Assembly (NCBI GenBank): GCA_934432725.1
Contig: CAKRZE010000003.1
Location: 101,803 to 165,802, forward strand
Origin: an uncultured Eubacteriales bacterium
GTDB taxonomy: Bacteria > Bacillota > Clostridia > Oscillospirales > CAG-272
Direction of reading: 5' to 3'
DNA: 64,000 bases
Shown: piece after piece, positions 54,408 to 63,815 of the stretch
How the letters are laid out: each line of letters begins with the position of its first letter
How positions within the stretch are numbered: the stretch's first letter is position 1
The notes under the pieces: generated by a model
Told to the model about the DNA's origin: nothing
Seen by the model: only the letters and a program-made list of their open reading frames with translations
Database searches by the model: none
Position numbers and translations under genes: made by a program

Positions 54408-56108
54408 ATGGCAAAAGGAAAGAAGAGACTCAGCATGCTGCTTGCGCTGACGGCTGTGCTGACACTTGCGGGATGCTCCACGGCAGGAAAGCCGACCGAA
54501 ACCGGAACGGAAAGCGGCAGTGAAACGGCGGGGGAAACGGAGACGACCGCCACCGCCGCACCGGAGCGCTTTGTCTATGACAGTGTTGTAATTGTCGGTG
54601 TGGACGGCGCGGGAACATTCCACAACAAGACATCAACGCCCTGCTACGACAGAATTTTTGAGAACGGCGTTAAGACCGATGACGTTCTGACCTCCAATCC
54701 GTCCATCAGTGCGCAGTGCTGGGGCTCCCTGATGACCGGGGTGAAGCCGGCATATCATAAGTTCACCAATGACCGTGTGGGCAGCCCGAATCCCGGCTCG
54801 GAGAAGTATCCGACCATGTTCCAGCTGGTCTACAATGCAATGCCGAAGGCAAAGCTGGCGTCGTTCTGCAACTGGTATCCGATTTCGACCGGTATTATTG
54901 AGGAAAGCCTGCCGGTCGTAAAGGGAGACGGCGATGACGAGAAAATCACGAAGCGGGTGCTGAATTATCTGGATAAGCAGCAGCCGAAGCTCATGTTTGT
55001 CCAGTTTGACAGCGTGGACCATGCGGGGCACGATTCCGGCTACGGAAAGTCGGCTCATCTGAAGGCGCTTTCTACGGTGGACGGCTATATCGGTCAGATT
55101 TATGACAAGCTTGTGGAAAAAGGTTATGCGGAGAATACGCTGTTTATCGTGACCGCTGACCACGGCGGCATCAATACCGGACACGGCGGCTGGAGCGATA
55201 CGGAAAAGTATATCTTCTTCGGTGCGGTCGGCAAGACCGTGAACAAGACGGATGCGATCTCCATGCAGATCCGAGACATCCCGGCGATCGTGACGTATGC
55301 GCTGAATGTGCCCGGAAATCCGAACTGGGATTCTTATATTCCGCAGGGCATGTTCTCCGACAATATGACGCCGGAGCAGCGCCCCGATCCGGTAGGACCT
55401 TCGGTGGAGCCCGGCAAGGCTACGCCCGGCAAGGACTCCGACGGCTATATCGGAAAGTTCCTGGACACATCCAAGATCAGATGCATGCTGACCTTTGACG
55501 GGGACCTGTCCGACAGCGTCGGCTCTCTTGATGCAAAGCAGGACGGCAGACTGTATTATGTGACCGGCGTGAACGGGCAGAGCGTGAACGTTTCATCGGA
55601 GGGCAGCGTTGCCTGCCCGGGACTGAGCTTCGGAAAAGACAGCTTTACCATCGCAGCATGGGTTCAGCTGAACGATGTCAACGGGGATCCGTGCATTTAT
55701 TCCAATAAGAACTGGGATGACGGCTCGCAGCGCGGCTTTGTGCTCTGCGCAAGAGAGATCATCAAATTCAATGTCGGAAACGGGGCTGGAATCCGTTCGG
55801 ATTTCGAATATTCGTATCCGGATATTGAGGACGGCGAATGGTTCCATACGATCCTTGTCGTAGACCGCGAAAACAATACGGTTCGCTTCTATACGAACTT
55901 TGAGCTTGCAGGTGATGATACAATGGCTTCTCAGCTGAAACGGGTTGCCTTCGATGCGGCGGGCATGACCTTCCACATCGGTCAGGACGGCAGAGGCGCT
56001 TACGGTGATTCGCTCAATGCTCAGATCGATGATTTTATCGTTTATGACGGAGCGATGACCGAGGAAGAGATTGCCGCACTCCGGAATTACTATACGGCAT
56101 CCAAATGA
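54408..56108 (+). CDS. Alkaline-phosphatase-superfamily lipoprotein with LamG domain
   Basis: A 566-aa surface lipoprotein with lipobox LAGC (Cys23). Residues 25-50 are a Thr/Glu/Gly linker. Residues 55-310 form a type I phosphodiesterase/nucleotide pyrophosphatase domain: GVDGAG (first metal Asp), SNPSISAQCW with a Ser in the place of the nucleophile, DSVDHAGHDSG and TADHGG with the second metal set. Residues 360-566 form a concanavalin/LamG-like beta sandwich (FTIAAWVQL, FYTNFEL, IDDFIVYDGAMTEEEIAAL), suited to glycan binding. It may process a phosphodiester or sulfate ester on surface polymers; that is inference. No partner gene is linked. Confidence 0.87.
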   Translation: MAKGKKRLSMLLALTAVLTLAGCSTAGKPTETGTESGSETAGETETTATAAPERFVYDSVVIVGVDGAGTFHNKTSTPCYDRIFENGVKTDDVLTSNPSISAQCWGSLMTGVKPAYHKFTNDRVGSPNPGSEKYPTMFQLVYNAMPKAKLASFCNWYPISTGIIEESLPVVKGDGDDEKITKRVLNYLDKQQPKLMFVQFDSVDHAGHDSGYGKSAHLKALSTVDGYIGQIYDKLVEKGYAENTLFIVTADHGGINTGHGGWSDTEKYIFFGAVGKTVNKTDAISMQIRDIPAIVTYALNVPGNPNWDSYIPQGMFSDNMTPEQRPDPVGPSVEPGKATPGKDSDGYIGKFLDTSKIRCMLTFDGDLSDSVGSLDAKQDGRLYYVTGVNGQSVNVSSEGSVACPGLSFGKDSFTIAAWVQLNDVNGDPCIYSNKNWDDGSQRGFVLCAREIIKFNVGNGAGIRSDFEYSYPDIEDGEWFHTILVVDRENNTVRFYTNFELAGDDTMASQLKRVAFDAAGMTFHIGQDGRGAYGDSLNAQIDDFIVYDGAMTEEEIAALRNYYTASK

Positions 56109-56397
56109 TCTTACTGCGGGTGATGTGATCCGCTTCGGCGGCATTGCCGACGGCGGACGGGACTGACCGCCGCGTTCTGACAGGGCTTGCAGTCCGAAGA
56201 GGGTCAAAGCCGCCCGGCAGCGGATGATCGGCGGATGACAAATGCCGGGATTTGCAAAACGGACAGAATGCTTCGGTTTTCGGCGGAGAAGGAAGCCGGG
56301 CGGCGCAAGCGCTTTGGAAGCTATCGGTTCCGAACCTTGGGAAGCAGTTTTTTACAGTAGACCGCAGACAGCTTCACTCTTATACGGAAAGCATACG

Positions 56398-56426
56398 GCG
56401 GAGGGCGGTTTTACCCCCTCCGCTTT
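56398..56426 (+). terminator. Probable terminator of the phosphodiesterase gene
   Basis: Stem GCGGAGGG/CCCTCCGC with a 10-nt loop followed by TTTCC. The T-run is short. Confidence 0.55.
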
Positions 56427-56736
56427 CCGGTGCTTTTTAAACGGCGGGAGGATGCGGGTGCAAGGCGGCTGTGCGAAACGGCTGCATCGGACCGGACCGG
56501 GAAAGCGCACGGTCCGTGCGGGCGGCAGCATCGGGTGTCGGAGCTTTGGCAAAGGAGAATTCAGGACGGGGAAACCGGCATGCATCCTTCCGGGACACAC
56601 AAAAGCGGAAAATGCCGTTCCGCAATGCTGCCGCCGGGCGGAATGGGGCTTTTGCTGCGGAAGACCGGGCGGAAGAAGCCGTATCAGCCAAGGAGGCAGG
56701 AGGCCGCTTTCGGCTTGCCTGTCGGCTGCGGTGATT

Positions 56737-56899
56737 GGCTCGGCGTTGAAAATCGGAGAGATACGGCGCTCAGCTGTTCGGTATAGCCGGGAGCGGGGAG
56801 AAGCAGCGGATTTTCTCTGTCTTCCGGCTGCGGGTGGAGGCAGGAACGGCTCGGTGACGAAAATCGGAGAGATGCCGAGTTCAGCTGCTCGGTACAGTC
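56737..56899. repeat. Imperfect direct repeat, 52 bp, 111-bp period
   Basis: Copies at 56737-56788 and 56848-56899 share GGCTCGG, GAAAATCGGAGAGAT, TCAGCTG and TCGGTA, with about 80% identity by eye. Confidence 0.65.
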
Positions 56900-56980
56900 C
56901 GACGCGGCAAAGCCTCCTCAGCAAAAGCCGTGCGGTCCGGCGCCTCCGGAAAAGAAATTTGGAAAAGAGAGGGCAAGGTC

Positions 56981-57487
56981 ATGTACACGATCCGTGCGGT
57001 TCGTTTTACGGAAAAAGACGGCATATCCGGGCATGACGCAGCGTGGGGGCTTCTGTACCGCATGCTGAACGAGCTGTACGGCATTGCTCCGGAACTGGAG
57101 GTGTTTTGCCGCAGCCGGAACGGAAAGCCCATGCTTTCCGGGCACCCGGAGGTGCATTTCAGCCTTTCGCATACAGAAAATGCTGTGGTCTGTGTGACCG
57201 CCTTACATCCTGTCGGGGTGGATTGCGAAAAAAAAACGCGCCCGGTTTCCGACAGAATACGGAACCGGATGCTGAACGGTTTTGCGGGTACGGACGGGGA
57301 GGCGATTTGTCTTTGGACCTGTCTGGAAAGCCGGGTAAAGCTGAACGGCACCTCCGTTTTTTCGCCCGGATTTCCGTATGAGGAGCTTTTTGACGGCTCC
57401 TGTGTCTTTACGCATGAGGACAGACTGCTTGACGGAGAATATGCCGTGACTGTCTGTGAGTATGCACGGGACAGGGACCGGGCATAG
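56981..57487 (+). CDS. 4'-phosphopantetheinyl transferase family protein
   Basis: A 168-aa Sfp-type protein that would attach phosphopantetheine to carrier proteins. The signature VGVDCE is at 78-83 (metal Asp81 and Glu83), FSLSHTENAVVCV at 60-72. The second signature, usually W(S/T)xKE(A/S)xxK, reads WTCLESRVK (112-120): Glu116 and Lys120 remain but the first Lys is Leu. It is also shorter than Sfp (about 220 aa). It may be a reduced or low-activity form. GAGAGGG lies before ATG 56981. No carrier-protein or NRPS/PKS gene is in the window. Confidence 0.82.
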   Translation: MYTIRAVRFTEKDGISGHDAAWGLLYRMLNELYGIAPELEVFCRSRNGKPMLSGHPEVHFSLSHTENAVVCVTALHPVGVDCEKKTRPVSDRIRNRMLNGFAGTDGEAICLWTCLESRVKLNGTSVFSPGFPYEELFDGSCVFTHEDRLLDGEYAVTVCEYARDRDRA

Positions 57488-57637
57488 CGCGGAATCTTCT
57501 GTCCGGTCCGGGCGGGGCGCGGGAAGCGCTCCGGCAGAAGCATGGCTTTGGCTGAACACAGAGCCGCTGTCCGGCGCCGGCTGTTTTCCGAATCCCGGAA
57601 AATCGTAAAATGTCCGGCGGAATGGGGGTCTGCCCGC

Positions 57638-58912
57638 CTAACCCAGCTTGTCCAGAATGCTGTCGATCCTAGAAACCGGCAGCTTTTTTTTGTTTCCCTC
57701 CAAAGTAAAGGTCAAGCCCCTCCGCACAAAGATGCTGCGCGCCATTTCGGAAAGACGCTGCGGCGAAACCGCTTCATAGGCTGCGATCCTGTCCCGGACG
57801 GAAGGATACGGAAGGTTCAGGATATGGCACTCATATGCTCTGATCCAGTTGAAATCCTCCGGATCGTCGTAAAGCAGCTCTGCGTTATCGGTATAGGGAG
57901 CACGCACCAGCGGGAGCGATTCCGAGACATCCTTTTTCAGACTGTTGAATACGCATACGGCAGTCTCGACCGCAGGCAGCAGCTTTGCCGGGGCTACTTC
58001 AAAGGAGAAGCTGTAAATTCCGCAGTTTCGGTAGGTTTCCATATACGGAGAGCAGCTGTAGACATAGCCCGTTTTCTCGGACAGCTCCTGATACAGCCTG
58101 CTGCTGTCCCCGGCAGTCAGAATGTCATAGAGCAGGACACGCTCCGCGTCGGTGTGGGAGGAAACGTCTATGTCAAAGGTAAAGGAAACCGCCGTGGTAT
58201 CGGAGTATTTAACATGAACGGTGCGTTCCCGATTCAGAAAATGCGGCGGAAGAGGGACGGAATTGGTCCTTTTCGGCGCTGTGACCGGAATGGAGCAGTG
58301 CGCAAGGCAGTCCAAAAGAAAGAGTATGTTTTCCTCCGACACATTCCCGGTCAGATAAAAGAAAATATTGTTTGCGGATAAAAGCGTTTTCCTGGCATTG
58401 TTCAGGTCCCGAAGCCGCAATTTGTTCAGTGTGCCGGGCGTTCCCGTAATGGAGCCTGCAAGCGGCGTTTCTTTCCATATCGCAGCCTCCGTGAAGGCAA
58501 AAAAGGAGGAGTTGGAGCTTTCTTCCCGAATCTCGGCTTTGATCCGTTTTTTTTCGGTCTCCGCATCGGCGGAAGAAACCGAAAGCGGGGCAAAAAGACC
58601 GGTGATCAGCTGCGCGGCAATATTGAAATGCCGCACGGCTCCGGAAATGGAAAATTCAACGGTTTGCTTGGAGGTGGCTGCATCAAGGGTCAGACCGTAC
58701 CGATCCAGCGTTTCGTACAGCTTGCCGTTCATGCGCCGGTTCAGGCTGCGCGGAGCAATGTGCTCATAAAAATGAGAAATCCCCTGTTTTTCCGGCTCCT
58801 CATATAAATTGCCGGCAAAAAGATACAGGCAGATGCAAAAGCCGTGCAGACCGGGGTTGGGATAGGCGTAAACCGGAACGCCGCTTGCGGATAGGTATTG
58901 AGCTTCTGTCAT
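57638..58912 (-). CDS. M16-family zinc metallopeptidase
   Basis: A 424-aa pitrilysin-type peptidase with two M16 halves. The inverted zinc motif HFYEH is at 47-51 and the third ligand Glu127 follows at the normal distance, so it should be active alone or in a dimer. The C-terminal half has the structural ESRLY-like GDSSRLYQEL. It is a single-gene unit here, unlike the paired M16 peptidases of many Firmicutes. No signal peptide, so it is cytosolic. GGGAG is 7 nt before ATG 58912, and a good promoter is 155 nt upstream. Confidence 0.9.
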   Translation of the reverse strand: MTEAQYLSASGVPVYAYPNPGLHGFCICLYLFAGNLYEEPEKQGISHFYEHIAPRSLNRRMNGKLYETLDRYGLTLDAATSKQTVEFSISGAVRHFNIAAQLITGLFAPLSVSSADAETEKKRIKAEIREESSNSSFFAFTEAAIWKETPLAGSITGTPGTLNKLRLRDLNNARKTLLSANNIFFYLTGNVSEENILFLLDCLAHCSIPVTAPKRTNSVPLPPHFLNRERTVHVKYSDTTAVSFTFDIDVSSHTDAERVLLYDILTAGDSSRLYQELSEKTGYVYSCSPYMETYRNCGIYSFSFEVAPAKLLPAVETAVCVFNSLKKDVSESLPLVRAPYTDNAELLYDDPEDFNWIRAYECHILNLPYPSVRDRIAAYEAVSPQRLSEMARSIFVRRGLTFTLEGNKKKLPVSRIDSILDKLG

Positions 58913-59066
58913 GAATGTCTCCCGAATCAATGACTGTCCGCATGTCCGTTCGGACGGGGCAGACAGCTTATTTACTGGAATGCGTCGGATTCGGCTCTGC
59001 GCGGGAAAAAGCAAGGGATGAGGCGCATTTTCCGCGTGAATGCCGTTGCTTCGGCAACTCTCTCAC

Positions 59067-59095
59067 ATCCTATCACAAATCCGCGCCGCTGTCAA
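59067..59095 (-). promoter_or_regulatory. Promoter of the M16 peptidase gene
   Basis: TTGACA (59095-59090) and TAGGAT (59072-59067) with a 17-nt spacer on the minus strand. Confidence 0.65.
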
Positions 59096-59637
59096 TCGGT
59101 ATTGCGCAGGATGTACGGGAATTCGGAACTGTGCCGCACAAGCGTATAAGAAGCAGGGCAGAAGCCGTGGGCTTCTTTTCGGTCGGCTCGCCGCAAAGGG
59201 CAGTTTTCGATTTTACGGGTATGAGCATGAGCAGCGGTGCTGTCATAGCCGCGGCGCCTTGAGGAGGCGGGGGAGCGCAGTAAAAAAGCGAGGTGAAAAC
59301 GACATGAGGAAGATTCCGAAGATCGGAAAAGATACGGTGCCGAATGGAGGCAGAGCCGCGGTCGGTATGCGCTTCCGTTTCGGATTCTCCAAGCCCTTGC
59401 AATGCCCGAACGAAGACCGGAGTGCTCCGGGAGAGTCTCCTTTGGCAGTGCGGAAAAATGCGGAACGGCGCGTGTGCGGGATGCTTTCGGATTTATGTGA
59501 AATATCACTTGATTGTTCGGAAGCGAATAAAAACCGCGCGGGCGTTCGGGCGGGAAGCAAATGTGTGAGAATGCAGCTTTATTTCTGTTTTCACTCACGC
59601 ATAAATGTTGTATAATTTGTGAATTTATTGGATTGTC

Positions 59638-59666
59638 TTGAATTTTTACGGGGGATGTGTTATAAT
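59638..59666 (+). promoter_or_regulatory. Promoter of the GH92 gene
   Basis: TTGAAT (59638-59643) and TATAAT (59661-59666) with a 17-nt spacer. Confidence 0.75.
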
Positions 59667-60004
59667 GTCCCCAGTTGGTTTTGCAGGCGGCTTTTTTCTG
59701 CATGTCCGGATTTGCGGTATGCCGCAGAAAGGTGCAGAGCGTTTTTCGGAGCGGTGCCGTGCCTGCGTGCCGGATATTCTTTGAAGTTCGTCTGCGCGTC
59801 CGGATGCGTCGGCTTCCGATCGGCGCTGCGTCCGTGAAAGCCGGCGCTTCGGTTCCGGACGGCTCTGACGGAAGGGCTTGAACCGACAGATTTTCCGTGC
59901 CGCCGCAGAGGTCAGACCTTCGGTGACAGGATCCCGCCGGACGGTGTTTTTGTGTATATAAATTGTTATCTGCCTTTGAGAGAAAGGCGGAGTGGAGGTT
60001 ATTG

Positions 60005-62224
60005 ATGAAATATTTGCCGTATGTTCATGTGCTGCAGGGAACAAATTCCGTTCCCGATTTCTCGCATGGAAATGTACTTCCGCTGTGTGCGGTTCCTTTT
60101 GGTATGGCTGCCTTTGCCATTGAAACCCGGGGGCATTCGCATTCGCTGTTCTTCAATCCGAATGACACCTTCACGACAGGAATCCGTCTGACGCATACCC
60201 CCAGCCCGTGGATCTCCGACTACGGCACATTTACAATGCTTGCCGCTTCGGGGGACGGCAACGGAGCCGGCATTGACGGCAGACAAAGAAGCAGCTATAC
60301 GCTGCGCCGCACGGTATATACACCGTGCGAGATCGATATGCGTCTGATGGTGCATCGCTGCTCCATGCATCTTGTGCCGACCACGCGCGGCGGCATTCTC
60401 ACCATGCGGTGGGATGAAAGCAATGAGACAAAGCGCTTTGTGCTGACAAACCGGGATGCGGAGTGCATGGTGCGGCTTCAGCCGGAAAAGCGCCGGATCA
60501 TCGGCTATACACGCAGCCATACGTGGCCCTGCAAGTCGCGGTTTGCGATGTATTATGTGATTGAATTTGACACTGATTTCGATATGGAAAAGACCGTTTG
60601 CGGGATTCCGGGCGTGGAGGTGCTGGATGCTTCTGCGGAGAACGTCGGCAACCGGCTTGCTTTGAACCTTGCGTTTGCCGGGAACGGAGCCTGCTCTGTG
60701 ACCGCTCGGCTTGCCACCTCCTTTATCAGTGAGGAGCAGGCGGAAATCAATCTGGAAAATGAGGTGCTCGGAAAAGATGAGGGAGCGCTTCTTGCCGATG
60801 CCGAGGCGGATTGGGAAAAGCATCTCGGCAGAATCGAGATTGAGGCGGACGAGCAGGTGATGCATACGTTTTACTCCTGCCTGTACCGCATGATGCTGTT
60901 TCCCCGGATTTTCCACGAATTTGACCGTCAGGGCAAGCAGCTTCATTACAGTCCCGCGCTCGGCTTTGTTTGCGAGGGGGCTATGTATACGGACAACGGC
61001 TTTTGGGATACATACAAGACCGTTTATCCGCTGTATTCCATTATCATGTCGGACGAATATGCGGATATGTGCCGCGCTTTCTGCAATTTCTGCCGCGAGG
61101 CGGGCTGGCTGCCGCGTTGGATGTCGCCCGGTGCAATCAACTGCATGCCCGGAACGGCGATTGATGCCGTGTTCGGCGATGCGGTGGCAAAGGGCGTTGT
61201 AAAGGATCCCGAGCTGATCCGGGCGATGTATGAGGGGACGATGCGTCACGTCCGCTATGCTTCTCCCGCCGAGGAGTACGGCAGAGACGGAATCGATTCC
61301 TTCAACACCCTCGGATATGTGACCGCCGATCACCGGGAAAGCGTCAACAAAACGCTGGACTATGCTTACGGCAACTTCTGCGTGGCGCAGATGGCAAAGG
61401 CGCTCGGGGAAGAGGAGGATTACCGCTTCCTGATGAAGACTGCCGGCAATTACCGGAATATCTGGGATAACAGCGTCGGCTTCATGCGCGCGAAAAACGA
61501 GAAGGGCGAAATGCGCGCAAACTGGAACTGCTTCCAGTGGGGCGGTGATTATACAGAGGGCTCCGCTTGGCAGAACTCCTTTGCCGTGTATCAGGACTTT
61601 ATGGGACTTGCAAAGCTGATGGGCGGCAGGGAAAAGCTGATCGAAAAGATGGACGATCTGTTCGCACAGAAGCCGTATTACGAAACCTATGGCTATGGCT
61701 GTGAAATTCATGAAATGGTGGAAATGGCAGCCGTTGATTTCGGACAGTGTGCACTGTCCAATCAGCCTTCCTTCCACATTCCGTATATCTATGCCTGCAT
61801 GGGCAGACCGGAAAAGACGGCGTATTGGGTGCGCCGTGCTATGAAGGAGCTGTTCAATGCCACACCGAACGGATATCCCGGTGATGAGGATAACGGTTCC
61901 ATGGCGGGTTGGTATGTGTTCAGCGCACTCGGCTTTTATCCGGTGTGCCCCGGCGTCGGAGAATATGTTGTCGGATCTCCGGCAGTGAGACGCGCCGTGA
62001 TTCATACGGATGCCGGTACGGATTTCGTCATTGATGCCTCCTGCAACACGGATGAGCGCATTTATGTCGGCTCTATGGCATACAACGGAACGGTTCTGCA
62101 CCGTACCTTCCTCAAGCAGGAGGAAATCAAGGCGGGAGGCGTTCTGAAGCTGGATATGACGGCGCATTGCGTGTCGCAGACCTATACGGATGAAGAGCTT
62201 CCTTATTCGATGAGCAAGGATTGA
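60005..62224 (+). CDS. GH92 alpha-mannosidase
   Basis: A 739-aa calcium-dependent exo-alpha-mannosidase of family 92, acting on alpha-linked mannose as in N-glycans or yeast mannan. The N-terminal beta-sandwich has the start PYVHVLQGTNS and RLTHTPSPW. The barrel has FWDTYKTVYPLY, WGGDYTEGSAWQ and the catalytic-site segment GDEDNGSMAGWYVFSALG. No signal peptide is seen, so unlike many Bacteroides enzymes it would be intracellular and need imported oligosaccharides. GGAGG is 7 nt before ATG 60005. Ends at the terminator at 62361. Confidence 0.93.
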   Translation: MKYLPYVHVLQGTNSVPDFSHGNVLPLCAVPFGMAAFAIETRGHSHSLFFNPNDTFTTGIRLTHTPSPWISDYGTFTMLAASGDGNGAGIDGRQRSSYTLRRTVYTPCEIDMRLMVHRCSMHLVPTTRGGILTMRWDESNETKRFVLTNRDAECMVRLQPEKRRIIGYTRSHTWPCKSRFAMYYVIEFDTDFDMEKTVCGIPGVEVLDASAENVGNRLALNLAFAGNGACSVTARLATSFISEEQAEINLENEVLGKDEGALLADAEADWEKHLGRIEIEADEQVMHTFYSCLYRMMLFPRIFHEFDRQGKQLHYSPALGFVCEGAMYTDNGFWDTYKTVYPLYSIIMSDEYADMCRAFCNFCREAGWLPRWMSPGAINCMPGTAIDAVFGDAVAKGVVKDPELIRAMYEGTMRHVRYASPAEEYGRDGIDSFNTLGYVTADHRESVNKTLDYAYGNFCVAQMAKALGEEEDYRFLMKTAGNYRNIWDNSVGFMRAKNEKGEMRANWNCFQWGGDYTEGSAWQNSFAVYQDFMGLAKLMGGREKLIEKMDDLFAQKPYYETYGYGCEIHEMVEMAAVDFGQCALSNQPSFHIPYIYACMGRPEKTAYWVRRAMKELFNATPNGYPGDEDNGSMAGWYVFSALGFYPVCPGVGEYVVGSPAVRRAVIHTDAGTDFVIDASCNTDERIYVGSMAYNGTVLHRTFLKQEEIKAGGVLKLDMTAHCVSQTYTDEELPYSMSKD

Positions 62225-62360
62225 GAGAACAGCTTTTCAAGCAATTTGCCGGGGAGTAAGAGGCTTTGGCTGAATGCTTGCGGCGGGTTCGGCAGGAAGG
62301 ATGCTTCCGAAGAGGAGGGCATGCTTCGAAAACAGAGAAAAATGATGATGTAATTCAAAG

Positions 62361-62397
62361 CCGACCCGGCGCAGAAATGGCAACCGGGTCGGTTTTT
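62361..62397 (+). terminator. Terminator of the GH92 gene
   Basis: A 9-bp stem, CCGACCCGG with CCGGGTCGG, around a 14-nt loop and followed by TTTTT. Confidence 0.85.
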
Positions 62398-62450
62398 CAA
62401 AAGTAAGGCGGATGCCTTGCGGCTTTCAACGGCTTTTGCCGAATATCAGA

Positions 62451-62480
62451 GAAAGGATGCTTCTGCCGAAAGGAGAAGCA
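62451..62480 (+). promoter_or_regulatory. SD-hairpin leader of the SPFH gene
   Basis: GAAAGGA (62451-62457) precedes a 7-bp hairpin TGCTTCT/AGAAGCA (62458-62480). Here a second, ordinary SD (GGAGGG) lies directly after the hairpin, 8 nt before ATG 62495. Confidence 0.5.
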
Positions 62481-62494
62481 GGAGGGAACAGAGT

Positions 62495-63508
62495 ATGCTG
62501 ATCGCAACGGTTCTGGCAGGCGGAGGGACTGTCTTTGCAGTTATTTTGATCGTCCTTTTGGTGATTGTCCTATGCAATGTGCGTATTGTGCCGCAGGCGA
62601 CACAATATGTGATTCAGTTTCTCGGAAAATACAAAACGACCTGGAATGCGGGGCTTCATGTCAAAATTCCGCTGCTTGAAAATGTGGCAAAGGTGATTTC
62701 CCTGAAGGAGCAGGTTCTGGATTCGCCGCCTCAGCCGGTGATTACCAAGGATAACGTCACCATGCAGATTGATACGGTTGTCTACTATCGTATTTTCGAT
62801 GCCAAGCTGTATACCTACGGTGCGGAAAATCCCGTGAATGCGCTTGAAAACATGTCTGCCACGACGCTCCGCAATATCGTGGGTGAGCTGGAGCTGGACA
62901 GCACGCTGACCTCCCGCGATACCATCAACAGCCGGCTGACAAGCATTCTGGATCTGGCAACGGACGGATGGGGCATTAAAGTGACCCGCGTTGAGCTGAA
63001 GAACATCATGCCTCCGCGTGAAATTCAGGCGGCGATGGAGAAGCAGATGAAGGCGGAGCGTGAACGCCGTGAGACGCTGCTTCAGGCGCAGGGGCACCGC
63101 GAAGCTACCGTGACGCGTGCCGAAGGCGATAAGCAGGCGATGATCCTTGCGGCGGAAGGCGAAAGGGATGCCAGAATCGCGCGGGCGGAGGGTGAGGCGC
63201 GTGCGCTTTACCTGAGCAAGAAAGCAGAGGCAGACGGCTTGCGTGCGCTTCGGGAAGCTTGTCCGGATGCTGCTGTTCTGGAGCTGAAAAAATATGAGGC
63301 TCTGATCAAACTTGCGGACGGGAAAGCAGCCAAGCTGATCGTTCCGACCGATGTGGTGGATATGGTGACAAAGAGCGTCACGTTCAGTGAAGCCTCCGGA
63401 CTCGGAAGTGCAACGGCTCCCGCCGAGGAGGAGCCTTCGGCAGCGCCTGCTCCCGATCTCTGCTGCGATGATGCGGATGAAGATGTGAAACCGGTGGAAG
63501 AAAAATAA
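62495..63508 (+). CDS. SPFH/Band 7 membrane protein
   Basis: A 337-aa stomatin/QmcA-like protein. One N-terminal helix (about 10-30, VFAVILIVLLVIVL) anchors it; the SPFH domain (about 31-185) begins NVRIVPQATQYVIQFLGKY; a coiled coil with Ala/Glu/Arg repeats (about 190-255, RAEGDKQAMILAAEGERDAR) follows, then an acidic Ala/Pro-rich tail with CC near the end. These proteins form large oligomers at membrane microdomains and often pair with an NfeD protease; no nfeD gene is next to it here. ATG 62495 follows GGAGGG. Confidence 0.92.
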   Translation: MLIATVLAGGGTVFAVILIVLLVIVLCNVRIVPQATQYVIQFLGKYKTTWNAGLHVKIPLLENVAKVISLKEQVLDSPPQPVITKDNVTMQIDTVVYYRIFDAKLYTYGAENPVNALENMSATTLRNIVGELELDSTLTSRDTINSRLTSILDLATDGWGIKVTRVELKNIMPPREIQAAMEKQMKAERERRETLLQAQGHREATVTRAEGDKQAMILAAEGERDARIARAEGEARALYLSKKAEADGLRALREACPDAAVLELKKYEALIKLADGKAAKLIVPTDVVDMVTKSVTFSEASGLGSATAPAEEEPSAAPAPDLCCDDADEDVKPVEEK

Positions 63509-63552
63509 GCATCGGAAGAGCTGTCTGCCGATGCAGGGAAGAGAGTAAAAAT

Positions 63553-63590
63553 AAACCGCAGGCGGAGATGCTTCTCCTCTGCGGTTTTTT
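63553..63590 (+). terminator. Terminator of the SPFH gene
   Basis: A 9-bp stem AAACCGCAG/CTGCGGTTT with an inner GGAG/CTCC helix (63553-63587) and six T overlapping its end. Confidence 0.85.
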
Positions 63591-63815
63591 CTCGGAAAGC
63601 GCTGCACGCTTGCCCAAATTCCGGATAATCCGATTCAGACCGGAAAATGCGCCGGGACAGGCAGTTTTCCGGTGTGACCGATGCGGCAATGAAACATCGG
63701 CCCTGAAAACGAAATCTATGAATGAAATCGGTTGTACTGCGTCTGTCGGCACGACGGGGACGTGAAAAAATTTTCGATGCGTTCATATTGCGGTGATGCA
63801 CCGCATATAAGCTTA
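63591..63815. other. Spacer before the right-edge repeat, 225 bp
   Basis: No gene or clear signal is seen between the terminator and the first repeat copy. Confidence 0.45.

Larger units (their letters stand above)
56109..56980. other. Spacer with terminator and repeats, 872 bp
   Basis: Besides the terminator at 56398-56426 and the imperfect repeat at 56737-56899, a 264-codon plus-strand frame crosses the terminator and lacks a ribosome binding site, so it is rejected. Confidence 0.45.
58913..60004. other. Divergent promoter region, 1.09 kb
   Basis: Holds the M16 promoter (59067-59095, minus) and the GH92 promoter (59638-59666, plus) with a leader of about 330 nt. A second -10-like TATAAT is at 59611. 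Frames on both strands are not credible genes. Confidence 0.5.

Noticed and set aside
56242..57036. 264-codon frame upstream of the PPTase gene
   Set aside because: It crosses a terminator hairpin and direct repeats, and overlaps the true start of the transferase gene.
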